A stretch of DNA of 64,000 nucleotides, taken from NCBI GenBank assembly GCA_963457665.1, contig OY735206.1, forward strand, positions 53,255,412 to 53,319,411, given 5' to 3'. Made by a program: the position numbers and the translations under genes. The notes below the pieces were generated by a model. It had not been told where the DNA came from. It searched no databases and saw only the letters and a list, made by a program, of their open reading frames with translations. Of this stretch, positions 37,274-46,253 are shown one piece after another (positions within the stretch are counted from its first letter, which is position 1; the number at the start of each line of letters is the position of its first letter). This DNA comes from Thysanoteuthis rhombus (lineage: Eukaryota; Mollusca; Cephalopoda; Oegopsida; Thysanoteuthidae).

Positions 37274-37302
37274 ACATGTTTCGAGATTTCTCTCATCATC
37301 AG
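37274..37302 (-). ncRNA. Hammerhead-ribozyme-like motif in the Penelope-like element
   Basis: On the minus strand CTGATGAT is followed by a perfect 4-bp hairpin (GAGA, loop, TCTC) and GAAACATGTA. This resembles the hammerhead core CUGANGA - stem II - GAAA - short stem III - NUH. One extra nucleotide separates CTGATGA from stem II, so activity is uncertain. Hammerhead motifs are an established feature of Penelope-like elements. Confidence 0.5.
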
Positions 37303-37761
37303 TGGTGCGTGTTGTGTGAGTGTGAATTAAAATGTACCATGTGGAACCAGAGTCCACTGTCAGCGGCTATGCATTGTGGGTAGGTTTTGTTGTCAGGGCT
37401 ACAAGAGGCCTCATGCTGAATGTAAGAATGACCAGCAGGTATTGGGATTTTGGTAAAGCAGCAGCAGTTGGACTTGGGGAGGGCAGAGTGTGTCAAGGTG
37501 GGGGGTAGTGTTGGGGAGGTGGGTTTTTTGGTATGTTTGGGATAGTATAGAAGGAGGGGTGGTGGAGTCAAGGAGCTACATAGGTATCAACCTTAAAAGT
37601 TACTGAAGATGTTGCTGAAAGTGTTTTAGCTAAGAATTGGACAGGGGTTGTAACAGGCTAAGGTGAAGTTTTTCCTATGGGTCTAGGTGACTTTGAAGCT
37701 TCCATTATTGAGTGTGTCTAAGATGTGGGTGTGAGGATATTAATGGTAGGATTTGTGTGTA

Positions 37762-40008
37762 TTAGTGTTCTGTGTGGTGCGGGTTGTTCAGTTTAGTATT
37801 TAATCCATTAGGGTATAGGGTTTTAAGTTTGTTGATCCACATGTCTTCGTGTTTTTCTAGAACTTTAGTTATGTCAATTGGAGTAGTTTTTTCTATTTTT
37901 TCTATGATGGTGAAGGTGGCATCAGTGGCAAAATTGTGGTCAGGTGTGCGGAAATGTAGTTCTACAGGGAGTGGGCTACGGTTATTTTTTGACTTAATCC
38001 TATGTCTATAATTGTTGAGTCTAATATTAAATTGCCACTCGGACTTGCCAATGTACTGTAACTTACACCTATTGCACTCTAGAAGGTATATAATGTTCTT
38101 ACTGCGGCAGTTGCTATTGTGGTATATGTGGTAACTCACTTTTGTGGTGGTGCTTGTGAATGTGTTGGTGTGCTTGAGGTGGTTGCAACATAGACTGTTT
38201 CTTATGTTGCAAGGTGTGCAGAAATTAATTGTTCTAGGTGTATTTTTGTGTACGACTTTATTGTTAACGATAGTATTGCTACTAATCATGTCTCTGATGT
38301 TTTTGGGTCTGCGGTAGGAGATAACACATGGGTCTGTGAATGTTTCTTTTAGATCTGTTTTGATCGTGAGAATGTTCCATCTATTATTGATGATGTGTGC
38401 TAAGGGTGGGAGTGTGTTGTTGAAGGTTGTTATAAGGGGTATGCGGTTGGGTTTGTTATTGCGGGACAGTAAAAGGGTTTGATCTCTGGGTATTCCAGTC
38501 GCTTTTTTTATTTGTTTTTTTGTGTCATCTAGTGGATAACCTCGTTGGGTGAAATATTGTATTAGGTTATGTTTGTGTCTGTTAAGTTCACTATTGGTGG
38601 AGCAGATTCTTCTAATTCTAAGAGCTTGTGAAAATGGTAGACTCCTTTTTAAGTGTTGGGGATGGGCTGATTTGGAGTGGAGGTAATTGTGGGTGTCCGT
38701 GGGTTTTGTGTAGAGGGTGGTATGGAGGTTTCTGTTGTCATCTATATATATGCGTGTGTCTAAGAAGGCTATGGAGTCAGTGGATGTTGTGAAGTCAAAC
38801 TTAATAGAGTCATGTGCCGAGTTTAGATGTATAAAGAAGTTATCTAGTTTGGTTTTTTCGCCTGTATATATGAAAAAAATGTCGTCTATGTATCTACCAT
38901 AAAAGATGCAGTCATTATAAATCTCTGGGTAAATGTAGGTTTCTTCAAATTTACCCATGAAGATATTAGCATAGGATGGGGCCGCTACTGTGCCCATGGC
39001 GCAGCCTTTCACCTGGAGGAAGTGTCTATTATTAAAGTTAAAGCTATTTAGGGTTAGAATGTGGTGCATAAGAGTGGTGATTGTTCTAGTGCTAGGTTCT
39101 TTAGTAGTTCTATTGTTTAAGGCTTCTGTCAGTGCTAGGATACCTTCGTCATGTTTGATGTTGGAGTATAGGGATTTAACATCCATACTAACTAGAAGTG
39201 CTTTGTCTGGGATTGCTGTGATGTGTTTGATTTTGTTTAGGAGGTCTGTGGTGTCACGTATATATGATTTGATTTGTGTTGCTAAGGGTTGTATGTAGTG
39301 ATCTACAAATTTTGATAGTTTAGTAGTGTGGCAGTTCGTGGAGGAGATGACTGGTCTACCTGGGTTATTTGGCTTGTGGATTTTGGGGAGTAGGTAGAAC
39401 CTTGCGGGTTTTGTGGAAGTGGGTTTCAGTATATTCTGTGTTCTTTTGTCTATCATGTTGCTATTGTGTAATTCTGTTAGGGATTGGGTTATTGTGTTTA
39501 TGTATTCGTTAAAGGGGTCTATGGGGAGTTCTCTGTAGAATTCTGTGTTGCTTAATTGTAAGTTAGCTTCTGTGAGGTATTCATCTAGACCCCAGATGAC
39601 TATGGATCCACCCTTATCTGCTCTTGTGATGATCAAGTTTGTGTTGTTTTTTAGTTTATTAAGGGCCTTTCGCTCTTTAGTTGTAAGGTTATCACGTGTT
39701 AGGGTTTGTGGTGTGTTATTGTTGATGTAGGTTTTTATGTCATCTCTGACGGCTAGCTCAAAAGTTTGAATGGTTGTGTCTATGTTTTTTGGGGTGAAAG
39801 ATTTGTTGGGGTCTTTAAGCCTATCAAGGATGTCACTGTCGTGGCCTGTTTTCCCAAAGTGGGCTCTAAGTTTGATCCTTCTGAAGAAGTCATAGAGATC
39901 TTTGTTGAGGGTGTGATTGCTGAAGTGTGGGGGTCGGGGACAGAAATTAAGGCCCTTGTTAAGGAGTTTGAATGTGTCCCTAGTAAATCGAAATTTACTT
40001 AGGTTCAT
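37762..40008 (-). CDS. Penelope-like element reverse transcriptase with GIY-YIG endonuclease
   Basis: A 748-aa protein that would copy the element's RNA into DNA and nick the target. The reverse-transcriptase part shows TRADKGG (residues 128-134), FYLLPKIHKP (204-213), the motif-A region MDVKSLYSNI (275-284, catalytic D276), AMGTVAAPSYANIFM (337-351) and the catalytic YIDDIFF (373-379, D375-D376). A linker holds clustered cysteines (FCTPC...SLCCNH, 596-610). The C-terminal GIY-YIG domain follows: IIYLLECNRCKLQYIG (639-654), an R in NIRLNNYRHR (661-670) and E683. This order and the LPKIHKP signature are diagnostic of endonuclease-bearing Penelope-like elements. The ATG at 40008 overlaps the stop of the upstream ORF (TAATG). 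The N-terminus is slightly short for the family, so the upstream ORF may supply the missing part. There are no internal stops, which implies recent or current activity. Confidence 0.93.
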   Translation of the reverse strand: MNLSKFRFTRDTFKLLNKGLNFCPRPPHFSNHTLNKDLYDFFRRIKLRAHFGKTGHDSDILDRLKDPNKSFTPKNIDTTIQTFELAVRDDIKTYINNNTPQTLTRDNLTTKERKALNKLKNNTNLIITRADKGGSIVIWGLDEYLTEANLQLSNTEFYRELPIDPFNEYINTITQSLTELHNSNMIDKRTQNILKPTSTKPARFYLLPKIHKPNNPGRPVISSTNCHTTKLSKFVDHYIQPLATQIKSYIRDTTDLLNKIKHITAIPDKALLVSMDVKSLYSNIKHDEGILALTEALNNRTTKEPSTRTITTLMHHILTLNSFNFNNRHFLQVKGCAMGTVAAPSYANIFMGKFEETYIYPEIYNDCIFYGRYIDDIFFIYTGEKTKLDNFFIHLNSAHDSIKFDFTTSTDSIAFLDTRIYIDDNRNLHTTLYTKPTDTHNYLHSKSAHPQHLKRSLPFSQALRIRRICSTNSELNRHKHNLIQYFTQRGYPLDDTKKQIKKATGIPRDQTLLLSRNNKPNRIPLITTFNNTLPPLAHIINNRWNILTIKTDLKETFTDPCVISYRRPKNIRDMISSNTIVNNKVVHKNTPRTINFCTPCNIRNSLCCNHLKHTNTFTSTTTKVSYHIYHNSNCRSKNIIYLLECNRCKLQYIGKSEWQFNIRLNNYRHRIKSKNNRSPLPVELHFRTPDHNFATDATFTIIEKIEKTTPIDITKVLEKHEDMWINKLKTLYPNGLNTKLNNPHHTEH

Positions 40009-40451
40009 TACTTTCCCTTCTGGGTCTTCCTTAATTCTGATGGTGTGTAGTAGTGTTTTAGTAAGTTTTCTAAACTGCTTACTAGTGTTGGAATCAGGTT
40101 TTCTAACCCCCCTTCCATATTTAGTGGTAGGGGGGTTTCCTCGTTTTTTGGTAGAGTGTGTGTGTGGGTTGATGTAGGGGTTACCTGCTGGTCAGGGTGT
40201 TTGCCTGGGTCTTCAGGATGCTTTTGAAGGGTCAATGTGGTGGGTTGAGGAAGGATGCTACTCTTAGGGCTTTCCTTTTGCAGAGTATGAGGGGTAGTAG
40301 GTCTGAGAACCTTGTGGCGGCTAGTGTTCTTGTTGCTATTATCTGTATGCTGGTTTTTGTAGTTGTGTTTGTTCATATAGCTGTGTCTGTTCACAGTATT
40401 GGTGTCAGTAGTATTAGTATTTGAGTAGGTGTTCCTGTTGTGTTTGTTCAT
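40008..40451 (-). CDS. Upstream ORF of the Penelope-like element
   Basis: A 147-aa, Asn/Thr/His-rich protein with repetitive YMNKHN / NTNT-type segments at its N-terminus and a more ordinary C-terminal third (GLENLIPTLVSSLENLLKHYY). Its stop codon overlaps the start codon of the RT ORF by one base (TAATG at 40010-40006), in a different frame. No domain is recognised. It could be a separate ORF1, an N-terminal extension made by frameshifting, or an accidental open frame in low-complexity DNA. The tight stop/start overlap favours a translated unit, but the low-complexity N-terminus weakens the case. Confidence 0.45.
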   Translation of the reverse strand: MNKHNRNTYSNTNTTDTNTVNRHSYMNKHNYKNQHTDNSNKNTSRHKVLRPTTPHTLQKESPKSSILPQPTTLTLQKHPEDPGKHPDQQVTPTSTHTHTLPKNEETPLPLNMEGGLENLIPTLVSSLENLLKHYYTPSELRKTQKGK

Positions 40452-40514
40452 ATGTGTGTGTCTGTTATAGGTGTTAGTACTGTTAGTGCCAGTGTAGGTG
40501 TTTTTGTTTTGTTT

Positions 40515-40765
40515 GTATATATTGTGAAAAAGTTGACTATATGGAAAAGATAGAAAAGACTTGAAACTACTTAGTACTTCTCAATTGTTTTACACCAGCG
40601 GGATTAGTTTTCCTAGCTTTGACGAAACCCAGAGTCCCACAGCTGAAACGTGCGTAAGCTATTACAATTTTTAATGAAACAAAATTGAGATGTACTAAGA
40701 CTTTTTCATTTATTCCATATTTTCACATTTTGTCGGATATAAATCCTTTTCCTTCACACATACAC
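40515..40765. mobile_element. Inverted-repeat element R, copy 2, right part, with hammerhead-like core
   Basis: Starts GTGAAAAAGTTGACTATATG (compare GTGGAAAAGTTGATAATATG at 24271) and ends TGTCGGATATAAATCCTTTTC (compare 24478). The core on the plus strand reads TAGCT (40614-40618), TTTGACGA, a degenerate stem, GAAA (40645-40648), CGTGCGTA and AGCTA (40657-40661). The two flanking pentamers are perfect complements. Arms at about 40555-40590 and 40685-40710 are inverted repeats of each other. Confidence 0.6.
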
Positions 40766-40783
40766 ACACACACACACACACAC

Positions 40784-40845
<62 letters not shown>
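40762..40845. repeat. (CA)n(TA)n microsatellite
   Basis: CA run followed by a TA run. Confidence 0.97.
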
Positions 40846-40846
<1 letters not shown>

Positions 40847-41439
40847 GTATTTAGTTGGCTTTCAGTAATATAAGTTTAATTATAGATGATAGACAAGGAA
40901 TGTTTTTTTTTAAAGACTTTCGTTGTTAAAATGCAAGAGAACGCATGTCTGGATCCAATGAAGGTAAAATTTGTTAAGACGTCTGTGATTTCATGCTTTC
41001 GGCTATACCTCTGTTTCAGGAAAAACTGTGGATGATATTCTTTTGCAAATTATGCATAGCAGCATATCAGTGAAATTCTTCCCTGGGCTGAAAATTTCTG
41101 TCAGTTGTTAAATATATTCAAGATCCCAGCTCCCAAACTGAAGAAGGCCTTATTTAGTTTTGGAGTTTATGAGTAGGACTTCAAGAGTCTGAAGGTATTT
41201 TTGCCATCAATATTGCATAGAATACGCATATTGTTCATGAGTGTTTGTCGTATACTAGTGCCTAGCCATCTATGTTCATTATTGTGGAAAGGGATTTGCA
41301 AGAATCGTGCTTAGGTGAAATTAAACATGATATTAGGCATGACCATAACCCTTAAAAAAATCATCACTTGGAGTCAATCCGTAGTAGCAAGTGCTCACAA
41401 TCCAATATGGCCACCGCCGAAAAGCTTTAATCTCATTTC

Positions 41440-41825
41440 TCCAATGCTGGTGACCCTGAATTATGGTGTAATACCTCTAATTATAAGTATTTTGTTACGA
41501 GGAATCCATTTCCGGCGATTCTCGTAGACATTTATCAGTTTGTTTGCATCTGGTAGATTCTCAGCTGGTAGATTCTCCCACATTTTCTTTGCAATTTGTT
41601 CAAGCTCTTGAATACTTGCAGGATTACTGCGGTGAATGGTACATATTGAAACCATCATTCCAGATTTCCTCACTTTCCAAAGGTTTTCTACAGAATTGAG
41701 ATTAGGTTTCATTGCTGGAAGTTTTCTAATAATATAAATTTGGTAGATTTCCAAATATTTCTGAAGATATCGTAAAGTTTATACAAAATATTCAAGGGTG
41801 CCAATAATCCTATGCACCGCTGTAT
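41440..41825 (-). pseudogene. Tc1-like transposase C-terminal fragment with one terminal repeat
   Basis: The minus-strand frame MKPNLNSVENLWKVRKSG (from about 41712) corresponds to the conserved 'PDLNPIENLW' region of Tc1 transposases. It is followed by SIQELEQIAKKMWENLP and a C-terminal YENRRKWIPRNK. The catalytic core and N-terminal DNA-binding domains are missing. At 41789-41824 a sequence reading GCGGTGCATAGGATTATTGG on the minus strand has the look of a Tc1 terminal repeat. It sits only about 40 bp from the start of the coding remnant, so the element has a large internal deletion. Confidence 0.65.
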
Positions 41826-41829
41826 AGTT

Positions 41830-42335
41830 ATCACGTTCTACTGGAGATGTATACCTACATATAATAATCTTAGTAATTATCTATGATTTTGGTGCATTTG
41901 GTTACAATAAAAGATGTCTATTATATATTTGTCATTTTTGCTGCCATTAAATTTCATGTTATCATTATCAATTTTCTTTCAAGATCGTTTTATTTGTCAA
42001 CAACATAATTAAGGAAACTGTTATTTGAAAAAAAATGTTTGTTTTATACTATTAAGTTTATTGTACATTAGTGGAGATAAGTTGAGCTTTATTGATCAAA
42101 TTTTAATAATAGTTTTCTCATATCAGTACGGACATTCGCTATTATAATTAGGGAAACAGGAATTTATAGTTGAAGGCTTTTTCTCTTATATATAAGGTGG
42201 AGGGTTGGCTATTACAGTCAATTAAGATGTCCAGCACACCGATTACTAAAGGATACTGCTCACAAAGGGTAACGGCAAGTGTGTACTACATCCGGTTTGT
42301 GCGGGCTATTCATATTCCCCAAACTTTCGGGTGGT
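41830..42335. other. AT-rich unannotated stretch
   Basis: No gene or shared repeat could be supported. Confidence 0.35.
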
Positions 42336-42337
42336 AC

Positions 42338-42339
<2 letters not shown>

Positions 42340-42392
<53 letters not shown>

Positions 42393-42393
42393 T

Positions 42394-42434
<41 letters not shown>

Positions 42435-42455
42435 ATATACGAGTGTGTGTGTGTA
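42340..42455. repeat. (TA)n(TG)n double compound microsatellite
   Basis: TA-TG-TA-TG succession with a short (TGTG)TATGTG tail. Confidence 0.95.
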
Positions 42456-42522
42456 TGTGTATTTATCATAGGCGTATGCGTATTTATTCCAAATCAAATT
42501 ATTGTCATATATCGTTCCTTTT

Positions 42523-42554
<32 letters not shown>

Positions 42555-42639
42555 CTCCCTAATATCGTCGCAATTGGGGACTAATTGTTTCCTCTTATTC
42601 TCTTCACTTTATCTTGACCACCCCCCACCCGCACCACCA

Positions 42640-43020
42640 CAACCGAACCTCCCAACCCTTCACGACACTGTCGCAAATTATCATTCTGTTCGAAGTGCAG
42701 TTGTGGTTCATTTTGTCGGCCGGCCCCAGCGAAGCTTTTTAGTGAACTGATCAGCCATTTGTACACATGCCTAACAAATGACGAGGCGACTAAAAAAAGC
42801 TGCCTCTAGTCATGCAACCAATTGATCGAGTGAGCTTGAATGGACGGTGTTGATGAATTCATGGATTCAATGGACGAGGGCAGGAGGCAGAAGGGGAGAG
42901 AATGTTGAACGAACGCATAATTGTCGTCTTATCCTGTTGACTTTCGGCTGTAATAATAGCATTTCTATTCACTGTTTCGTAATTAAAATTATGGTAGGTG
43001 GTCTTTATGATTATCAGTCG
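42640..43020. other. Higher-complexity unique stretch, possible conserved non-coding element
   Basis: Non-repetitive sequence with balanced composition. It includes TAATTGTCG, TGATCAG and TTCGTAATTAAAATTATGG, and has no long ORF. No copy was noticed elsewhere in the window. Confidence 0.25.
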
Positions 43021-43137
43021 TGAAGATCTTTAGCTGGGCGCCATCTTGACAGTGATTTATACCTGTGTTCTAAAAAGCTTTATACACTATTCAGTGCAAT
43101 AATATCTCATGCCGTCCCAACTTAATTCCTATACTTA

Positions 43138-43350
43138 GCCTTAAAATATTTGACCTGAAAATATTTCATCACGAGATCAAAGAAGAGTCTTAAAATATTT
43201 GACCTGTAAATATTTCATTAAAAATAAAGCAAAGATATCTTCTTTGTAACTATTTCATTAAAAGAATCAAAGAATAATTTGAAAATTCTGGCCTGTAAAT
43301 ATCCCATTACATAATCAAAGGATAGCCTTCAAATATTTTATCTGTAAATT
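43138..43350. repeat. Degenerate tandem repeat, about 60-bp unit, four copies
   Basis: Units contain CTTAAAATATTTGACCTG-AAATATTTCATTA followed by ATCAAAGAA. Copies begin near 43140, 43190, 43250 and 43310, with increasing divergence. Confidence 0.7.
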
Positions 43351-43646
43351 CCATTATCCTTCCGCAGGACGACAAGAAAAAAAAAACCTTAACATAGCAA
43401 TTGGTTACAACACTTTACGCTCAATATGTTAACATTAGCAAAAGTTTCATCGAATAAGTTTTCTGATACGATTATATACAAACATGTGTTTATCAAAAAG
43501 TGCGCACATTCACACACACACACACACACACTCATACACACACGTGTTTCTTTGAATGACAATAGGTAAACGTATATTTAGGGATGATTACTTGGACCTC
43601 GTGTATGTAAATGAGATCTAAATGAAATTTGTAACGGTCAATCACG

Positions 43647-43649
<3 letters not shown>

Positions 43650-43705
<56 letters not shown>
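43650..43705. repeat. (TA)n microsatellite
   Basis: TA run of about 55 bp. Confidence 0.96.
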
Positions 43706-43707
<2 letters not shown>

Positions 43708-43986
43708 GGAATGAGGATTCGCTACACATTCACATTTATATTTATGTCCTGTTTGGGCTTCTTCAGGCGATTGATCGTAAAGAAGTCCAAACAGTGTAGA
43801 AATAAGAAGCTGAAATTGGATAGAAACACAAATATGTTCGTGTAGCGAATCCTTACTTCGTTATATTTTAAGCTCTACTTTAAGCCAGCTCAACCTTTAA
43901 AGTTGTATGTATCGTGCACTTGAAATGAAATGAACCCTTCATACATCGGATGTTGTATTATATCATATTGCATCCCTAATTTGTAT

Positions 43987-44245
<259 letters not shown>

Positions 44246-44843
44246 CCTTAAACGTATTTTCAGAAGGCAAATATGTGTAGACTTCAAGGGTGTTACTGTC
44301 CACTATCCAGTAAGTGGGTGTAGTTTCAGTTTATTTGTACAAGTCATCAATTTTGATTTGTGTTCAAATTCCATGGGTGTCATAAAATCCCAGTTGTTGA
44401 TGAGTGTTTTGAGAAGTAAGGAGAAGGAGCGGCGGACTTTTAGGATAAAAATTCTGAATACCCTCCACATTTCAAACTTTGGGTATAAGACTCCACAGGC
44501 GAAATTCGATACAGAAACCTCTCCCGAAGCAAGTAATAAATATTATTGTGCAGAGATATATGTACGTGCACTTTTTATACGTTGCAATATTACACGAAGT
44601 GAAATAATTGCCAAATTATAAGAACAACAGTAAAAGTATTCCTGAAACTGCCCCATGGTGAATAACTGACGACCCTCTCGAGTAAATTGTAAATTGCGAT
44701 TGTAATACTGTAACATCTATTTCTATGTAAAACATACTAACTCTCGAAACACCTTTCTTTAACAACCATAAAACCTTCATTAGAAAAAAATAGTGGATAA
44801 CTGACTTACATAGCACACATATAATCAAATAAATAGTATGATT

Positions 44844-45055
44844 GCGTCTGCTCGGTTAGTTTAATGGCTAACACGTCTGTCTCACATACAGAAGGTCCTA
44901 GGTTCGATTCCTGGTATGACAATCCTGCCAATAATAACTTGTCGGCGTAGAGTCGTGGTCTCGACTTGCAAGGAAACCATGACTTCGTCACCGGTCGTCA
45001 TATTCCTTCAGGGGTTGTCTCTTCAGTGATGTGACATTTTACCTTACCTTTTGGT
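44844..45055 (+). mobile_element. tRNA-Val-like SINE or tRNA pseudogene
   Basis: Most of a tRNA cloverleaf can be drawn: D stem GTTAG/CTAAC (44855-44859, 44868-44872), anticodon stem TCTGT/ACAGA with loop CTCACAT (44876-44892, anticodon CAC = Val), and T stem CTAGG/CCTGG with loop TTCGATT (44898-44914). The acceptor stem does not pair (GTCTGCT against TATGACA). A 130-bp unrelated tail rich in GTCGTGGTCTCGACTTGC follows. It is therefore a SINE head derived from a tRNA rather than a working tRNA gene. Confidence 0.7.
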
Positions 45056-45169
45056 TCTGTCCTTTTAGTTTTCAGGACGAAAGTAAAAGATCAGAATAAA
45101 TAAACAGAGATGCATTGAAAAACCTTGCCGATTTGCTTAAAGTGTGAAATATACAGTGGGTGCATAATA

Positions 45170-45790
45170 CCAGCCATGATTTACGGATGCGAAACTTGGA
45201 TATTAACAAATCGAATTAAGAATCAACTTAGAATCGCACAGAGAGACAGGGAAATGCTTGGGGAAACTCTCAGAGAGATAGAAAAAGATCAACATAGATA
45301 GAGTGAAGGATATCATACAAATAATTGAGCAACAAAAGTGGAGATGGGCAGGATACTTAACAAGAAGAAAGTACAATAGATGGAAAAAAGTTGGCCGGTT
45401 TGAGTCCATGGGCGTCCACAGTCAAATTTCCAGAGGGAGGGGGATGTATTTCGGGGATGGGGGCAAAAAAGATATATCTGGAATAATCCTAAGTAGCAAC
45501 TCTGTTACCAGCAAAGAATGATAGAACCATTTTATGTGGATCATTAAGTTTGCGTTTCACGAATAATTGTAATGCACTATTATCCTTTATTTATTGTGAA
45601 ATTCCAACTTTCAAACATTCTTGCCCTCGATGAGAAGGTCTGATTCAGGGGTGGGGATCAAAAGCCCTACTGACCCCCAATAGTGAACAGATAGTAAACG
45701 CAGAATGAAAAGACCAGGTACAAGGTGGAGGGATGAGATAAAAAGGTTTTGCTGGTGAGACATGGCACAGTCAGACATCTTCTTTTGTCT
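45170..45790 (+). pseudogene. LINE reverse-transcriptase C-terminus, interrupted by a 300-bp insertion
   Basis: Plus-strand frames read IYGCETWILTNRIKNQLRIAQRD, then VKDIIQIIEQQKWRWAGYLTRRKYNRW, the canonical C-terminal region of a short-tailed (RTE/Jockey-like) LINE protein. The expected continuation, RMKRPGTRWRDEIKRF, appears only at about 45702-45750. The intervening 45405-45700 is unrelated sequence. Frameshifts precede the KDII block. It is a different subfamily from the relics at 25-29 kb. Confidence 0.7.
45405..45700. mobile_element. Sequence inserted in the LINE relic
   Basis: It starts near TTGAGTCCATGGGCGTCC and ends near CTGACCCCCAATAGTG. It separates two parts of a LINE protein that should be contiguous. 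No terminal repeats could be paired with confidence, and no ORF is convincing. Confidence 0.45.
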
Positions 45791-46232
45791 AATATCTGTT
45801 CATGGCTACTTAACTTTCTATTTCATACAAAAAATGTTCACAGCTATCTGACTTCAATCATTTCGCTCAGCAATTGCACGTAATGATACCCCCTGATATC
45901 GGAGTTCTACGATTTTGCTACGTTCGAAATCTGTCAGCCTTGGAAAATGTCGTTTTCTGATAGGAAATTGTCAGTTTTTAGAATTTATATTGTAAATGAT
46001 AGTGAAAATGGAACCATAAATGCAAAAACAAAATCATTACCAGCGCAAACAAGAATATCATAAACTACATTATTTGTTATTTTCTTCTATCAAATGAAGC
46101 ATTGTAAACTATTTACTTTCATCTTATCTTATTTCAATCAAAGGTTCATAACCCCCCACCCCCAAAATGTAATGTTTTACATTTGAATTTTGACTGAAGA
46201 TGTACAATGTATTGAACATTTTCAGTTTTCTT

Positions 46233-46253
46233 CAATTATTATCATTATTATTT
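46233..46253. repeat. Short (ATT)n tract at the 3' end of LINE copy C
   Basis: AATTATTATCATTATTATTT, equivalent to the AAT tail on the minus strand. Confidence 0.85.

Larger units (their letters stand above)
37191..40515 (-). mobile_element. Penelope-like element, apparently intact, minus strand
   Basis: The element runs from the TA tract at 37165-37189 to the TTTGTATATATTG at about 40512. It carries a short upstream ORF, a full RT plus GIY-YIG ORF and about 570 bp of 3' non-coding sequence with a hammerhead-like motif (37274-37302). Boundaries were set by comparing the flanks with the empty copy of element R at 24110-24515. A 3'-truncated relative lies at 59680-60065. Confidence 0.8.

Noticed and set aside
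44846..44921. Functional tRNA-Val (CAC) gene
   Set aside because: The acceptor stem does not pair and a SINE-like tail follows.
45790..45960. Possible mariner or Tc1 C-terminal relic
   Set aside because: A few motif-like stretches could be read, but no ordered set of transposase blocks was found.
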